64,000 nt of DNA from Siccibacter turicensis LMG 23730 (GCF_000463155.2 NZ_AWFZ01000028.1:186001-250000), one strand, 5' to 3'. Counted from the stretch's first letter, positions 1 to 10,050 are shown. Notes: generated by a model not told the origin, from the sequence alone. Numbers and translations: made by a program.

Positions 1-680
1 AGATTAAAGAGATTATCGTACAGGGGCTGTGGAAGAATAACTCGGCGCTGGTGCAGCTGCTGGGTCTCTGCCCGCTGCTGGCCGTGACCTCGACCGCCAC
101 CAACGCGCTCGGACTGGGGCTTGCCACCACGCTGGTGCTGACCCTTACCAACTTCTCCATTTCCCTCTTCCGCCGCTGGATGCCCGAGAGCATCCGTATT
201 CCGATTTACGTGATGATCATTGCGTCGGTGGTGAGCGTGGTGCAGATGCTGATTAACGCCTATGCGTTCGGGCTCTACCAGTCGCTCGGCATCTTTATTC
301 CGCTTATCGTCACCAACTGCATCGTGGTGGGCCGCGCGGAAGCCTTTGCCGCGCGTAACGGGCCGTTCCTCTCGGCGCTGGATGGCTTTGCGATTGGCCT
401 GGGCGCGACCTGCACCATGTTTGTGCTAGGGTCGCTGCGCGAGATCCTCGGCAACGGGACGCTGTTTGATGGCGCCGACGGCCTGCTCGGCAGCTGGGCA
501 AAAGCCCTGCGCATCGAGGTGTTCCACACCGATACCCCGTTCCTGCTGGCGATGCTGCCGCCGGGCGCGTTTATCGGCCTCGGTATGCTGCTGGCGATCA
601 AATATCTGATCGACGAGAAGAAAAAAGCCCGCCGCGCTGCACCGCAGCCGGTGGTGGAAGGGACGCCTGAGAAAGCCTGA
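1..680 (+). CDS. rsxE: Electron transport complex subunit RsxE (RnfE), 5' end cut by window edge
   Basis: Inner-membrane subunit of the Rsx/Rnf complex, which in E. coli keeps the SoxR [2Fe-2S] cluster reduced and in other bacteria moves electrons between ferredoxin and NAD. The frame is open from base 3, and the visible protein (225 residues) begins [19 protein letters not shown]. That aligns with residue 4 onward of E. coli RsxE, so only about three residues and the start codon are missing. Several hydrophobic membrane segments are visible, and the C-terminus is short and basic (DEKKKARR). The stop overlaps the nth start by one base (TGATG), as in the E. coli rsx-nth operon, so the two are almost certainly co-transcribed. 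Identification rests on near-identity through the central region. Confidence 0.95.
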   Translation, partial: IKEIIVQGLWKNNSALVQLLGLCPLLAVTSTATNALGLGLATTLVLTLTNFSISLFRRWMPESIRIPIYVMIIASVVSVVQMLINAYAFGLYQSLGIFIPLIVTNCIVVGRAEAFAARNGPFLSALDGFAIGLGATCTMFVLGSLREILGNGTLFDGADGLLGSWAKALRIEVFHTDTPFLLAMLPPGAFIGLGMLLAIKYLIDEKKKARRAAPQPVVEGTPEKA

Positions 681-1318
681 TGAATAATGCGAAACGGCGG
701 GAGATCCTGACGCGCCTGCGCGACAACAACCCGCATCCAACCACCGAACTCAATTTCACTTCACCCTTTGAGCTGCTGATCGCCGTGCTGCTCTCGGCTC
801 AGGCCACCGACGTCAGCGTCAACAAGGCTACCGCCCTGCTCTATCCGGTGGCTAACACCCCGCAGGCTATGCTGGCGCTGGGCGTTGAGGGGGTGAAGTC
901 CTATATCAAAACCATCGGCCTGTTTAACAGCAAAGCGGAAAACGTCATCAAGACCTGCCGCATCTTGCTGGAGCAGCACGGCGGCGAGGTGCCAGAAGAT
1001 CGCGCCGCCCTTGAGGCGCTGCCCGGTGTCGGGCGCAAGACCGCTAACGTGGTGCTCAATACCGCCTTTGGCTGGCCGACGATTGCGGTTGATACCCATA
1101 TCTTCCGCGTCTGCAATCGTACCCGCTTCGCGCCTGGCAAAAACGTCGAACAGGTGGAGGAGAAGCTGCTCAAGGTGGTACCCGCCGAGTTTAAGGTCGA
1201 CTGCCACCACTGGTTCATCCTTCACGGGCGCTACACCTGCATCGCCCGTAAGCCTCGCTGCGGCTCCTGCCTTATCGAAGATCTCTGCGAGTATCCGGAG
1301 AAGGTTTACCCCGAATAA
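680..1318 (+). CDS. nth: Endonuclease III (DNA glycosylase/AP lyase)
   Basis: Bifunctional base-excision repair enzyme that removes oxidised pyrimidines and cleaves the abasic site by beta-elimination. The 212-residue protein has the helix-hairpin-helix LPGVGRKTANVV at about residues 114-125. Catalytic Lys120 and Asp138 (in VDTHIFR) are both present. The C-terminal [4Fe-4S] loop has Cys187, Cys194, Cys197 and Cys203. It is last in the rsx operon, with its ATG overlapping the rsxE stop by one base. Nothing is unusual, and the length matches E. coli Nth (211). Confidence 0.97.
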   Translation: MNNAKRREILTRLRDNNPHPTTELNFTSPFELLIAVLLSAQATDVSVNKATALLYPVANTPQAMLALGVEGVKSYIKTIGLFNSKAENVIKTCRILLEQHGGEVPEDRAALEALPGVGRKTANVVLNTAFGWPTIAVDTHIFRVCNRTRFAPGKNVEQVEEKLLKVVPAEFKVDCHHWFILHGRYTCIARKPRCGSCLIEDLCEYPEKVYPE

Positions 1319-1500
1319 GTCGGCGGCCCGGGCAGTACACCATGCCGTCCGGGCCGTGCAGCGTGAAATAAAGGGTAACTTTATTCATGATGCTTATTGG
1401 GGTTAAATAATGCATTCATGCGCTAAACAAGACTAATCCGCTGCGGCTAATCGCCTCACCAGGTTAATCCTTTTTTTTCGACTGGAATTTTCTATAAATA

Positions 1501-1516
1501 TGTGACGGGGATCACT
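1501..1516. promoter_or_regulatory. Candidate CRP site upstream of dtpA
   Basis: TGTGA-CGGGGA-TCACT matches 9 of 10 core positions of the CRP consensus TGTGA-N6-TCACA. It lies about 420 bp before dtpA, so it is either a distal site or belongs to a far-upstream promoter. Functional assignment is inference. Confidence 0.4.
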
Positions 1517-1599
1517 TTGATAACAATGTGTTAAAAACGCGCATGTTTTCACCGATTTTTATGCCGCGATCCCCGGCCCGCAGGGATTCAGGGCAATAC

Positions 1600-1671
1600 A
1601 TATCACCAGCATTTTCCCCACAGCTAATCGATATCACCACGTTTTTGCTTATCGACCAGAACATATCACCA
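1600..1671. repeat. Three direct repeats ATATCACCA upstream of dtpA
   Basis: ATATCACCA occurs exactly at 1600-1608, 1631-1639 and 1663-1671, with start-to-start spacing of 31 and 32 bp (close to three helical turns). Two copies are preceded by C and one by G. Same-face spacing is typical of a cooperative transcription-factor array. The protein that binds is unknown, though OmpR is an obvious candidate because dtpA is an OmpR target in E. coli. Confidence 0.45.
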
Positions 1672-1936
1672 CACCCCCCAAATATCTGCCGCTAACCAGA
1701 CGAAAAAGCTGCCGTTTCCCTTACCATAATATTTAACCATCGATAACAAATTCAGATTTGGAGCATTATTCCGCGTCGCTTATATGTAACAGATTATTAC
1801 AAAAGCCTTGCCTGCGCGCCCAGGATAGTGAACATTACCCGCCGTTTCCCTCCCTTATAACAAAAACAGCGGCTGCCGAAAGCGCATCACGCTGTCAGCA
1901 CCCCCGTTACTACGGGATGTAAAAAAAGAGGTATAT

Positions 1937-3439
1937 GTGTCGACTGCAAACAAGAAACCAACTCAGAGCGTGAGTCTCAACGCTTTTAAACAACCGAAAT
2001 CGTTCTACCTGATTTTCTCCATCGAGCTGTGGGAGCGTTTCGGTTTTTACGGTCTGCAAGGCATCATGGCCGTCTACCTGGTCAAAATGCTGGGTATGTC
2101 AGAAGCGGACTCCATCACGCTCTTCTCCTCGTTTAGCGCCCTGGTTTATGGCCTGGTGGCTATCGGCGGCTGGCTGGGTGATAAGGTGCTCGGCACGAAG
2201 CGCGTGATTATGCTCGGCACCATCGTGCTGGCTATCGGCTACGCGCTGGTGGCGTACTCCGGCCACGATGCCGCGATCGTTTACTTCGGGATGGCGACCA
2301 TCGCCGTGGGTAACGGCCTGTTTAAAGCCAACCCCTCTTCCCTGCTCTCTACCTGCTACGAGAAAGACGACCCGCGTCTGGACGGTGCATTCACCATGTA
2401 CTACATGGCGATCAACATCGGTTCCTTCTTCTCCATGCTGGCAACCCCATGGCTGGCGGACAAATTCGGCTGGAGCGTGGCGTTCTCGCTGAGCTTCGTC
2501 GGGATGCTGATCACCCTGGTGAACTTCATGTTCTGCAAGAAGTGGGTAAAAAACTACGGTTCCAAACCGGACTTCGAACCGATTCACTTCGGCAAACTGA
2601 TAGCAACCATCGCCGGTATCGTGGTGCTGGTGGCTATCGCGACCTGGCTGCTGCATAACCAGGGCATCGCACGTATGGTGCTGGGCGTGGTGGCGCTGGG
2701 TATCATCATTATCTTCGCCAAAGAAGCGTTCGCCATGAAAGGCGCGGCGCGTCGTAAAATGATTGTTGCGTTCATCCTGATGCTGCAGGCGATTGTCTTC
2801 TTCGTGCTGTATCAGCAGATGCCAACCTCCCTGAACTTCTTCGCCATCCGTAACGTTGAGCATGAGATCCTCGGCCTGACGTTCCAGCCGGAGCAGTTCC
2901 AGGCGCTGAACCCGTTCTGGATCATGGTGGGTAGCCCGATTCTGGCCGCTATCTACAACAAGATGGGCGACCGCCTGCCGATGCCGCACAAGTTTGCCTT
3001 CGGTATGCTGCTGTGCTCCGGTGCCTTCCTGGTGCTGCCGCTGGGCGCGAAGTTCGCCAACGAGGCGGGTATTGTTTCCGTTAACTGGCTGATCCTGAGC
3101 TACGCCCTGCAGAGTATCGGCGAGCTGATGATCTCCGGCCTGGGTCTGGCGATGGTGGCACAGCTGGTGCCGCAGCGTCTGATGGGCTTTATCATGGGGA
3201 GCTGGTTCCTGACCACCGCGGGTGCGGCGATTATCGCAGGCCGCGTGGCTAACCTGATGGCGGTGCCGGAAAACGTTACCGATCCGCTGCTCTCGCTGGA
3301 AGTCTACGGTCGCGTATTTATGCAGATCGGTATTGCCACGGCGATCATTGCCGTGCTGATGATGCTGACCGCGCCGAAGCTCAACCGCATGACGCGGGAT
3401 GACGACGCGGAAATCGGCAGCGACGCAGCAAAAGCCTGA
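1937..3439 (+). CDS. dtpA: Dipeptide/tripeptide:H+ symporter DtpA (TppB)
   Basis: Proton-coupled oligopeptide transporter of the POT/PTR2 family in the inner membrane, importing di- and tripeptides. The 500-residue protein has the family signature ExxERF at residues 30-35 and about 14 hydrophobic segments. It is very close to E. coli DtpA (also 500). The start is GTG at 1937 (MSTANKKP), preceded by AGAGGT; an overlapping ATG at 1935 is in another frame. It is monocistronic, with a long upstream regulatory region and a strong intrinsic terminator 24 bp after the stop. Confidence 0.97.
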   Translation: MSTANKKPTQSVSLNAFKQPKSFYLIFSIELWERFGFYGLQGIMAVYLVKMLGMSEADSITLFSSFSALVYGLVAIGGWLGDKVLGTKRVIMLGTIVLAIGYALVAYSGHDAAIVYFGMATIAVGNGLFKANPSSLLSTCYEKDDPRLDGAFTMYYMAINIGSFFSMLATPWLADKFGWSVAFSLSFVGMLITLVNFMFCKKWVKNYGSKPDFEPIHFGKLIATIAGIVVLVAIATWLLHNQGIARMVLGVVALGIIIIFAKEAFAMKGAARRKMIVAFILMLQAIVFFVLYQQMPTSLNFFAIRNVEHEILGLTFQPEQFQALNPFWIMVGSPILAAIYNKMGDRLPMPHKFAFGMLLCSGAFLVLPLGAKFANEAGIVSVNWLILSYALQSIGELMISGLGLAMVAQLVPQRLMGFIMGSWFLTTAGAAIIAGRVANLMAVPENVTDPLLSLEVYGRVFMQIGIATAIIAVLMMLTAPKLNRMTRDDDAEIGSDAAKA

Positions 3440-3462
3440 CGTTAACGGGAAACGTCACGATT

Positions 3463-3496
3463 AAACCACTAACCTTCGGGTTAGTGGTTTTTTTTT
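3463..3496 (+). terminator. Intrinsic terminator of dtpA
   Basis: A perfect 12-bp stem (3463-3474/3479-3490) with a UUCG tetraloop (3475-3478) runs into a T-tract to 3496. Confidence 0.95.
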
Positions 3497-3547
3497 ACCC
3501 GCGATAGCCCTACCATACGACGACAGCTAACCCAAGGAGAGTGACTG

Positions 3548-4150
3548 ATGAAACTGTTCTATAAACCCGGCGCCTGTTCGTTTTCGCCGCATATCGTGTT
3601 GCGCGAAGCCGGCGTTGATTTCACGCTGGTGAAAGTTGATCTGATGACCAAGCGCCTGGAGAACGGCGACGACTACTTTGCCATCAACCCGAAAGGTCAG
3701 GTACCGGCGTTGCAGCTGGATGACGGTACCCTGCTCACCGAGGGCATGGCGATTGTGCAGTATCTGGCCGACACCGTGCCGGATCGTCAGCTGCTGGCGC
3801 CGGTAGGCAGTATCACCCGCTATCAGACGCTGTCGTGGCTCACCTGGATCGCGACCGAGTTCCACAAGGGCTTCACGCCGCTGTTCCGTCCGGACACCCC
3901 GGAAGATTACAAGCCGGTGGCCCGCGCCCTGCTGGAGAAGAAGCTGGCGTACGTCAACGAGAGCCTGGAAGGGAAGCAGTGGATTGTTGGCACGCGCTTT
4001 AGCGTGGCCGATGCCTACCTGTTCACCGTGCTGCGCTGGGCGCCGCATGTCGGCCTGAACCTTGACGCGCTGAGCAACATCACGGCGTACATGGCCCGCG
4101 TTGAGGCCCGCCCGGCGGTGGCCGCCGCACTCGCTGCCGAGCGCGCATAA
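3548..4150 (+). CDS. gstA: Glutathione S-transferase GstA (beta class)
   Basis: Cytosolic glutathione transferase. The 200-residue protein has the N-terminal thioredoxin-like domain followed by an all-helical domain. Cys10, which forms the mixed disulfide with glutathione in beta-class GSTs, and His106 are both present. The cis-Pro motif QVPAL is at 51-55. E. coli GstA has 201 residues and the same neighbours (dtpA, pdxY). An AAGGAGAGTG Shine-Dalgarno precedes the ATG. It is monocistronic and ends at a terminator shared with pdxY. Confidence 0.96.
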   Translation: MKLFYKPGACSFSPHIVLREAGVDFTLVKVDLMTKRLENGDDYFAINPKGQVPALQLDDGTLLTEGMAIVQYLADTVPDRQLLAPVGSITRYQTLSWLTWIATEFHKGFTPLFRPDTPEDYKPVARALLEKKLAYVNESLEGKQWIVGTRFSVADAYLFTVLRWAPHVGLNLDALSNITAYMARVEARPAVAAALAAERA

Positions 4151-4179
4151 AGCGCCTCGCCTGCTGGCGATGAGCATAA

Positions 4180-4207
4180 AAAAGGGCAGCCGCGTGGCTG
4201 CCCTTTT
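4180..4207. terminator. Bidirectional terminator between gstA and pdxY
   Basis: AAAAGGGCAGCC-GCGT-GGCTGCCCTTTT forms an 8-bp GC stem (4184-4191/4196-4203) flanked by A4 and T4, so it can serve both convergent genes. Confidence 0.85.
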
Positions 4208-4225
4208 CACGTTCTGGTATCTGCC

Positions 4226-5086
4226 TCAGAGCTGTACCGCGCTGAAGTTATGCTCAGGCCGGGCGATGCCATCCTGTGCGGCCACCACCTGAAGCTCGTA
4301 CTCGCCCATGCGCTTCGTGACCACCATAATGTCGTACACCGCGGCGGTAACGTGTTCCAGCGCCTCGCGCAGCGGCGCGCCCTGCAGCAGCTTCACCAGC
4401 AGCAGGCCGCTGGTAACATCGCCCACGCCGACCGGCTGACGCTCGCCGAAGTCCACCAGCGGGCGGCTGATGTGCCAGGCTTCATGCGCGGTGACCAGCA
4501 GCATTTCAAAGCGCGTGGTCTGATACCCGGCGCGCGCCAGATGTTTCACCAGCACGATCTCCGGCCCCTGGGCAATCAGCTCACGCGCGGCGGCGACCGC
4601 CTCCGCGACGCTGTTCACGCTGTGCCCGGTGAGGATCTCCAGCTCAACCAGGTTCGGCGCGATAATGTCGCTCGCCGGCATGGCATAGCGGGTATGGAAC
4701 TCCGCCACGCCGGGTGCCACGATGCAGCCCTTTTCCGGGTGACCCATCACCGGATCGCAGAAATAGCGCGCGTTCGGGTTCGCGGCTTTAACCTGACGCA
4801 CAATGCCCAGAATATGCTCGCCCTGCTCGGCGGAGCCGAGATAGCCGCTCAGCACCGCATCACAGCGCACCAGTTGGCCGATGTTGGCGATGCCCTGCAC
4901 GATGTCGCTCAGGTGCGACGGCGGCATCACGGTGCCGGTCCACTGGCCGTACTGGGTGTGGTTGGAGAACTGCACCGTATTCAGCGGCCAGACGTTGGCC
5001 CCGAGGCGGCGCATGGGAAACTCAGCCGCGCTGTTGCCGGCATGCCCAAACACCACGTGGGACTGGATGGCGAGGATATTCTTCAT
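4226..5086 (-). CDS. pdxY: Pyridoxal/pyridoxamine kinase PdxY
   Basis: PfkB/ribokinase-like kinase that phosphorylates pyridoxal in the vitamin B6 salvage pathway. The 286-residue protein begins [19 protein letters not shown] and ends at 4226. It carries the nucleotide-site motif [10 protein letters not shown] near residue 220. The frame stays open upstream, but homology and the GGGTAA Shine-Dalgarno set the start at 5086. It lies downstream of tyrS on the same strand with a terminator-like hairpin between. Its location with pdxH, another B6 gene, one gene upstream is conserved in E. coli. Confidence 0.96.
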   Translation of the reverse strand: MKNILAIQSHVVFGHAGNSAAEFPMRRLGANVWPLNTVQFSNHTQYGQWTGTVMPPSHLSDIVQGIANIGQLVRCDAVLSGYLGSAEQGEHILGIVRQVKAANPNARYFCDPVMGHPEKGCIVAPGVAEFHTRYAMPASDIIAPNLVELEILTGHSVNSVAEAVAAARELIAQGPEIVLVKHLARAGYQTTRFEMLLVTAHEAWHISRPLVDFGERQPVGVGDVTSGLLLVKLLQGAPLREALEHVTAAVYDIMVVTKRMGEYELQVVAAQDGIARPEHNFSAVQL

Positions 5087-5112
5087 TGTGTTACCCGGAC
5101 TCATTTCATTGC

Positions 5113-5146
5113 CAAAAAATAAAGGGCGTGGTTTCCCACGCCCTTT
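5113..5146 (-). terminator. Terminator downstream of tyrS
   Basis: On the minus strand GGGCGTGG-GAAA-CCACGCCC (stem 5124-5131/5136-5143) is followed by TTTATTTTTT. It should end most tyrS transcripts. Read-through would reach pdxY, whose start lies 27 bp on. Confidence 0.9.
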
Positions 5147-5156
5147 CAGGTTGCGA

Positions 5157-6431
5157 TTACTTCCAGCAAACCAGACAGTAGTTTTTCTTGCCGCGACGCA
5201 GCAGCGTATAGCGACCGAACAGGCGGTCGGCGTCGGTAAAGGTGTACTCCGGGTCAGACTGCTTCTCACCGTTGACGGTGACCGCATTGGAGGCGATGGT
5301 TTTACGCGCCTGGCCGCGGGACGGCTGCAGCTCGGAATCCACCAGCGCCTGCTGGAGATCGGCGCCCTTTTCCATCTCGATCATCGGTACGCCGTCCTGG
5401 GCCAGCTGTTCGAAGTCGGCTTCGCTCAGCGAGCTCAGGGTGCCGTTGAACAGGCTCTCGGTGATGCGCTTCGCGGCGGTCAGGCCCTCTTCGCCGTGCA
5501 CCAGACGGGTCACCAGCTCGGCCAGCACGTACTGGGCGCGCGGCGCTTTACCGCTGTTCTTATCCTCTTCTTCCAGCGCGTTGATCTCGGCCAGATCCAT
5601 AAAGGTGAAGAACTTCAGGAAGCGGTAGACGTCCGCATCGGCGGTGTTGATCCAGAACTGGTAGAACTTGTACGGCGAGGTTTTCTTCGGATCGAGCCAC
5701 ACCGCGCCGCCTTCGGTTTTACCGAACTTGGTGCCGTCGGCTTTGGTAATAAGCGGAACGGTCAGGCCAAACACCTGGTTCTGGTGCAGACGACGGGTCA
5801 GGTCGATACCGGAGGTGATGTTGCCCCACTGATCGGAGCCGCCGATTTGCAGCGTCACGCCGTGCAGCTCGTTCAGGCAGGCGAAGTCGTAACCCTGAAG
5901 CAGGTTGTAGGAGAATTCGGTGAAGGAGATGCCGACGTCGTCACGGTTCAGGCGCTGCTTGACCGCTTCCTTGTTGATCATCTGGTTAACCGAGAAGTGC
6001 TTGCCGATATCGCGCAGGAAGGTCAGCACGTTCATGCTGCCGAACCAGTCGTAGTTGTTCGCGGCAATCGCCGAGTTGTCACCGCAGTCAAAATCCAGGA
6101 AAGGCGCAACCTGACGACGGATTTTCTCGACCCACTCCTGCACCGTGTCTTCGGTGTTGAGCTTACGCTCGGCGGCTTTAAAGCTCGGATCGCCAATCAG
6201 ACCCGTTGCGCCGCCCACGAGGGCGACCGGCTTGTGCCCGGCTTCCTGGAAGCGTTTCAGGCATAACAAAGGAACCAGATGCCCCAAATGCAAGCTGTCG
6301 GCGGTCGGATCGAAGCCGCAATAGAGCGCGATCGGGCCTTGCGCCAGTCGCTCTGCTAACGCTTCCTCGTCCGTCACCTGAGCCACAAGGCCCCGCTCTT
6401 GCAGTTGTTTAATCAAGTTACTGCTAGCCAT
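5157..6431 (-). CDS. tyrS: Tyrosyl-tRNA synthetase
   Basis: Class I aminoacyl-tRNA synthetase charging tRNA-Tyr. The 424-residue protein has the HIGH-type signature HLGH at 48-51, the KMSKS-type loop KFGKT at 235-239, and a C-terminal S4-like RNA-binding domain from about residue 357. The frame extends four codons upstream, but [10 protein letters not shown] (start 6431) matches E. coli TyrS exactly in start and length. Single-copy housekeeping gene. Confidence 0.98.
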   Translation of the reverse strand: MASSNLIKQLQERGLVAQVTDEEALAERLAQGPIALYCGFDPTADSLHLGHLVPLLCLKRFQEAGHKPVALVGGATGLIGDPSFKAAERKLNTEDTVQEWVEKIRRQVAPFLDFDCGDNSAIAANNYDWFGSMNVLTFLRDIGKHFSVNQMINKEAVKQRLNRDDVGISFTEFSYNLLQGYDFACLNELHGVTLQIGGSDQWGNITSGIDLTRRLHQNQVFGLTVPLITKADGTKFGKTEGGAVWLDPKKTSPYKFYQFWINTADADVYRFLKFFTFMDLAEINALEEEDKNSGKAPRAQYVLAELVTRLVHGEEGLTAAKRITESLFNGTLSSLSEADFEQLAQDGVPMIEMEKGADLQQALVDSELQPSRGQARKTIASNAVTVNGEKQSDPEYTFTDADRLFGRYTLLRRGKKNYCLVCWK

Positions 6432-6566
6432 CAAAATCTCCATCTATCAAACGATTGCACCTTTGCCGGTACACGACTTTTCGCGAGCGCGAAAGAAAAT
6501 TTAGCGAGCCATAGAATAAAGCGCCGCCACCCTGAGTGCCAGCGCTTCACGCAACAAATTCAGGGT

Positions 6567-7223
6567 TCAGGGCGCCAGGCGGTCAATTTTCCAGGTATCC
6601 CCGTCGCGCTGGTATAAAAAGCGGTCGTGCAGGCGGTGCTCGCCCCCCTGCCAGAACTCCATTTGCTCAATGGGGACGCGAAAACCGCCCCAGAAGCTCG
6701 GCAGTGGCACCTCGCCCTGCTGGAATTTCTGTTTCAGCTCGAGGAATTTGCTCTCAAGGATGCCACGCGCCGAGATACGGCTCGACTGACGGGAGACCCA
6801 GGCACCAATCTGGCTGTCCCGCGGGCGGCTGTGAAAATACTTCAGCACCTCAAGGGTGGAGAGACGCTCCACCGTGCCGGTGACCATCACCTGCCGCTCC
6901 AGCATATGCCAGGGAAACAGCAGGCTGATGCGCGGATTGTTCTCCAGCTGCTGCGCTTTGCGGCTGCCGAGGTTGGTGTAGAACACCAGCCCCTTCTCAT
7001 CGTAATGCTTGAGCAGCACGATACGTTGATACGGCTGGCCCTGCGCATCCACCGTGGCAACGACCATAGCGGTGGGGTCAGCAAGCTTCGCCTCACAGCT
7101 CTGGGCGAGCCAGCGTTCGAACAGCGCTAGCGGATCGGACGGCAGATCGCGGCGGCGCAGACCGCCTTTGGTGTACTCGCGACGCAAATGGGCAATGTGA
7201 TGCAGGGAGTCGTTATCAGACAT
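6567..7223 (-). CDS. pdxH: Pyridoxine/pyridoxamine 5'-phosphate oxidase
   Basis: FMN enzyme that makes pyridoxal 5'-phosphate from PNP or PMP. The 218-residue protein has the FMN-binding [12 protein letters not shown] (67-78) and [12 protein letters not shown] (82-93), and the substrate residues Arg197 and His199 in GEHRLHDR. Length and sequence match E. coli PdxH (218). It sits 135 bp upstream of tyrS on the same strand, with no terminator visible between. Confidence 0.97.
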   Translation of the reverse strand: MSDNDSLHHIAHLRREYTKGGLRRRDLPSDPLALFERWLAQSCEAKLADPTAMVVATVDAQGQPYQRIVLLKHYDEKGLVFYTNLGSRKAQQLENNPRISLLFPWHMLERQVMVTGTVERLSTLEVLKYFHSRPRDSQIGAWVSRQSSRISARGILESKFLELKQKFQQGEVPLPSFWGGFRVPIEQMEFWQGGEHRLHDRFLYQRDGDTWKIDRLAP

Positions 7224-7280
7224 GGCGTGAGATTGGGCAAGTAATGGGTGGAGCTATTGTGCGCCCCACCCGGCAAAATC

Positions 7281-7604
7281 TCAACGCTGGACGGCGGGTA
7301 ACTGGCAGTTATTCAGGATGATGCGGTCACGTTTGTAGACCGTGGCGCTGTCCCCTTTGGACCAGAACACATACACCCCGTCGGTGTAGCGTGCCCCTGA
7401 CGCCGACAGCCCCTGCTTGAGGATGCGCTGCTGGTTATCCACCACCAGACTCACCTCCTGACGTGGGTTATTGAGCTTCACCGTCAGGGGTTTTTCGTCA
7501 CACTGGTACTCCAGGGTGTCGGTATTCATGCGCTCAACGAAATTGTTGTAGTAGCTGCAGCCGGCCAGCAGCGTGGGAAGGAGAACAATAAGCAGTTTCT
7601 TCAT
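7281..7604 (-). CDS. mliC: Membrane-bound lysozyme inhibitor of C-type lysozyme, MliC
   Basis: Outer-membrane lipoprotein that inhibits c-type lysozyme from the periplasm. The 107-residue precursor has a lipobox LAGC with Cys16 as the lipidated residue. The MliC domain follows, with the conserved motif [19 protein letters not shown] that inserts into the lysozyme active site. E. coli MliC has 109 residues. It lies between anmK and pdxH on the same strand, as in E. coli. A stable inverted repeat (7650 region) separates it from anmK, without a U-tract. Confidence 0.95.
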   Translation of the reverse strand: MKKLLIVLLPTLLAGCSYYNNFVERMNTDTLEYQCDEKPLTVKLNNPRQEVSLVVDNQQRILKQGLSASGARYTDGVYVFWSKGDSATVYKRDRIILNNCQLPAVQR

Positions 7605-7694
7605 AGACCTGTCCTGATTTTTTCTTATGAGGGAGGGGTTACCCCCTCCTTGCTGCGGGACAGTCTACCGGGTCGTGCGCGGAGTGAATCTCGG

Positions 7695-8819
7695 CTAACT
7701 CTGATTGTTGACCGGGTTGGCGGGATAGATGGCACCGAGCACGCTCGAGCTGGTAGCGCCGGTTACCGACGGCAGATTGCCGGGCAGGCCGGAGAGCGTA
7801 CGGTAGGCCAGCCAGGCAAACGCCAGGGCTTCCATGTCGTCGCCGCTGATGCCCGCCTCGTCGGTGGACGACACTTCGATACCGGGCAGCAGCGCGGCCA
7901 GTCGCGCCATCAGCAGCGGATTGCGACTCCCGCCGCCGCACACCAGCAGACGCTCGCAGCCGCCGTTGAGCAGCACCTGCTCGCTTATCGACACCGCGGT
8001 CAGCTCGGTGAGCGTGGCCTGCACATCTTCCGGGGCCAGGCCCGGGAAGGCCGCCAGCTGACGCTCCAGCCAGCCGTAGTTGAAGTACTCACGACCGGTG
8101 CTTTTCGGGGCCGGAGCAGCAAAATAGGGATCGCTCAGGAACTGTTGCAGCAGCGGCAGCGTCACTTTGCCCTGCATCGCCCAGGCGGCGTCTTTATCGT
8201 AGGGCTTGCCTTTCTGACGCCAGATCCAGGCATCCATCAGCATGTTGCCAGGGCCGGTATCAAACCCGCGCACCGGCTGATGTGGGATGAGCAGCGACAG
8301 ATTGGCGATACCGCCAATGTTGAGCACCATGCGCCGTTCGACGGGGTGCGCCAGCAGCGCCTGATGGAACGCGGGCACCAGCGGGGCGCCCTGCCCGCCA
8401 AGCGCCATGTCGCGGCGGCGGAAATCCCCGACCACTGTCACGCCGGTACGGGCGGTAATCTGATTGTTGTCGCCGATTTGCAGCGAGTGCGGGGCGTCGC
8501 CCTGCGGCTCATGCCACACCGTCTGGCCGTGGCAGCCAACGGCCATCACGTCTTCCGGGCGCAGGCCTTCCTGTTTCATCAGCGCCTGCACCGCGTCGGC
8601 AAACAGTCTGCCAAGCCGGGTATCCAGCCGGCCCAGCTGCGCCAGCGTCAGCGTCTGTCCCTGACAGACGGCAAGCACTTCCTCTTTGAGTGCCACCGGC
8701 ATCGGCCAGCTCAGGCTCGCCTGCTGCGCCACCAGATGCTCATCTATCGCTGCCAGCACCACATCCACACCGTCCAGACTGGTTCCCGACATCACACCGA
8801 TATAACGGCCCGACTTCAT
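7695..8819 (-). CDS. anmK: Anhydro-N-acetylmuramic acid kinase AnmK
   Basis: Peptidoglycan-recycling kinase that opens and phosphorylates 1,6-anhydro-MurNAc to MurNAc-6-P. The 374-residue protein begins [19 protein letters not shown], which is the ASKHA-fold phosphate-binding strand. Other conserved segments are [18 protein letters not shown] and [11 protein letters not shown]. The frame is open for 19 codons further upstream, but the start at 8819 follows GAGGGAAGG and matches E. coli AnmK. It heads the minus-strand run anmK-mliC-pdxH and is divergent from slyB. Confidence 0.96.
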   Translation of the reverse strand: MKSGRYIGVMSGTSLDGVDVVLAAIDEHLVAQQASLSWPMPVALKEEVLAVCQGQTLTLAQLGRLDTRLGRLFADAVQALMKQEGLRPEDVMAVGCHGQTVWHEPQGDAPHSLQIGDNNQITARTGVTVVGDFRRRDMALGGQGAPLVPAFHQALLAHPVERRMVLNIGGIANLSLLIPHQPVRGFDTGPGNMLMDAWIWRQKGKPYDKDAAWAMQGKVTLPLLQQFLSDPYFAAPAPKSTGREYFNYGWLERQLAAFPGLAPEDVQATLTELTAVSISEQVLLNGGCERLLVCGGGSRNPLLMARLAALLPGIEVSSTDEAGISGDDMEALAFAWLAYRTLSGLPGNLPSVTGATSSSVLGAIYPANPVNNQS

Positions 8820-8946
8820 ACGCCTTCCCTCACCGCAATAAATGTAGCGCTCACTCCACCATAAACCCGGTATCAATACTATGATTTGTTAATCAATTTG
8901 TATTACGGGTTGCAACCCTGACGACGCGGCGTTGCACATCTGTCAC

Positions 8947-8981
8947 CGTTTAGCTGCGGTTGACTGCGCAAAATGTACTAT
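8947..8981 (+). promoter_or_regulatory. PhoP box and promoter of slyB
   Basis: CGTTTA (8947-8952)-N5-GGTTGA (8958-8963) is a near-consensus PhoP direct repeat. It is followed after 12 bp by a -10-like TACTAT (8976-8981). This spacing is the classic PhoP-activated promoter layout, and slyB is a known PhoP target in enterobacteria. A second, constitutive-looking -10 (TATAAT) sits at 9030-9035. Confidence 0.7.
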
Positions 8982-9088
8982 TTTTCACCCGGCAACACGA
9001 ACGCGATGAAACCGCGCAGAAATTTGCCTTATAATCTACCTATGACGGATGCTCATGAGAGCGGTTTACAGTGAACAGGAGATTCAGA

Positions 9089-9556
9089 ATGATTAAACAT
9101 GTACTGGCAATTTCGCTGGCGAGCTTTACCCTGGCGGGCTGCGTGAACGACAACAGCCTGTCTGGCGATGTGTATACCGCTTCTGAAGCCAAGCAGGTGC
9201 AGAACGTCACCTACGGTACGATTGTGCATGTGCGTCCTGTTCAGATCCAGGGCGGCAGCGATGAGAACGTCATCGGTGCGCTGGGCGGTGCCGTGCTGGG
9301 TGGCTTCCTCGGGAATACCGTGGGCGGCGGCGCAGGACGCTCTCTGGCGACCGCGGCCGGGGCCGTTGCGGGTGGGGTAGCAGGTCAGGGTGTGCAGGGC
9401 GCGCTGAATAAATCTCAGGGCGTGGAGCTGGAAATCCGTAAGGATGACGGCAATACCATCATGGTGGTGCAGAAACAGGGTAAAACCCAGTTTGCCGCCG
9501 GTCAGCGTGTCGTGATGGCCAACAACGGCAGTCAGGTTACCGTCTCGCCTCGCTAA
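9089..9556 (+). CDS. slyB: Outer-membrane lipoprotein SlyB
   Basis: Small outer-membrane lipoprotein of the PhoPQ regulon that stabilises the outer membrane under stress. The 155-residue protein has a signal peptide with lipobox LAGC near residue 18. Next come a glycine-zipper hairpin (GALGGAVLGGFLGNTVGGG, about 68-86) and a soluble C-terminal domain ending VTVSPR. Start 9089 follows AGGAG and matches E. coli SlyB (155); an in-frame start 18 bp upstream is less likely. A PhoP box lies upstream, and a bidirectional terminator is shared with slyA. Confidence 0.97.
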   Translation: MIKHVLAISLASFTLAGCVNDNSLSGDVYTASEAKQVQNVTYGTIVHVRPVQIQGGSDENVIGALGGAVLGGFLGNTVGGGAGRSLATAAGAVAGGVAGQGVQGALNKSQGVELEIRKDDGNTIMVVQKQGKTQFAAGQRVVMANNGSQVTVSPR

Positions 9557-9567
9557 GACGTGTGCAA

Positions 9568-9601
9568 TAAAAAAGCCTCACCCTTGGGTGAGGCTTTTTT
9601 T
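9568..9601. terminator. Bidirectional terminator slyB/slyA
   Basis: GCCTCACCC/GGGTGAGGC (9575-9583/9586-9594) is flanked by A7 on the left and T7 on the right, so it works in both directions. The slyA stop lies inside its T-tract. Confidence 0.95.
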
Positions 9602-10040
9602 AACCGCGCCCCTGCAGCGAGACGATGTTCTGCTCAAGCCGCGACACAAGGTTTATCAGCATATCGAGCTCATCCGGGCTGATGCCCGACAAAATCTCGC
9701 CCCGCGTTTTGCGGATCACATCTTCCATTTTCTCAATGATTGGCTCCGCTTTCTCTGTCAGCTTGATCCGCTTCGCGCGGCGGTCGCTGGCACAGGTATG
9801 GCGGGAAATCAGCCCCTTCTCTTCCAACTGATCGAGCGTACGAACCAGCGAAGGCTGTTCGATGCCGATAGCCTTAGCCAACTGAATTTGTGACTGGTCA
9901 GGCGGGAGTTGGTGAATGTTGTGCAGCGTCACCCAGTGCGTCTGCGTTAATTCCAGAGGTTTGAGGCGATGGTCAATCAGAGCACGCCAGATGCGCACCA
10001 AACGTGCCAGATCGGATCCTAATGGCGATTCCAATTTCAT
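9600..10040 (-). CDS. slyA: MarR-family transcriptional regulator SlyA
   Basis: Winged-helix regulator that relieves H-NS silencing and controls envelope and virulence genes; in Salmonella and E. coli it represses its own gene. The 146-residue protein is nearly identical to E. coli SlyA over the first 100 residues ([20 protein letters not shown]). The recognition helix is in [16 protein letters not shown] and the wing in [11 protein letters not shown]. The C-terminus is slightly longer than in E. coli (144). An ATAAGGAG Shine-Dalgarno and a perfect SlyA palindrome lie just upstream. Divergent from ydhIJK. Confidence 0.97.
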   Translation of the reverse strand: MKLESPLGSDLARLVRIWRALIDHRLKPLELTQTHWVTLHNIHQLPPDQSQIQLAKAIGIEQPSLVRTLDQLEEKGLISRHTCASDRRAKRIKLTEKAEPIIEKMEDVIRKTRGEILSGISPDELDMLINLVSRLEQNIVSLQGRG

Positions 10041-10050
10041 CTCCTTATAA

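Larger units (their letters stand above)
1319..1936 (+). promoter_or_regulatory. 618-bp nth-dtpA intergenic region
   Basis: No gene is seen here. After nth there is a GC-rich inverted repeat at 1324-1331/1349-1356 (CGGCCCGG/CCGGGCCG) without a U-tract, and an AT-rich one at 1367-1373/1379-1385. Further down are a CRP-like site, three direct repeats and an inverted repeat TGTAA-N7-TTACA (1785-1801), described separately. In E. coli dtpA is under OmpR/EnvZ control. The region is long for a simple promoter, which fits complex regulation. Confidence 0.6.

Noticed and set aside
7650-7675. GC inverted repeat between anmK and mliC as an intrinsic terminator
   Set aside because: The minus-strand side of GGAGGGG...CCCCTCC is followed by an A-rich, not a T-rich, stretch, so it does not fit a terminator for anmK.
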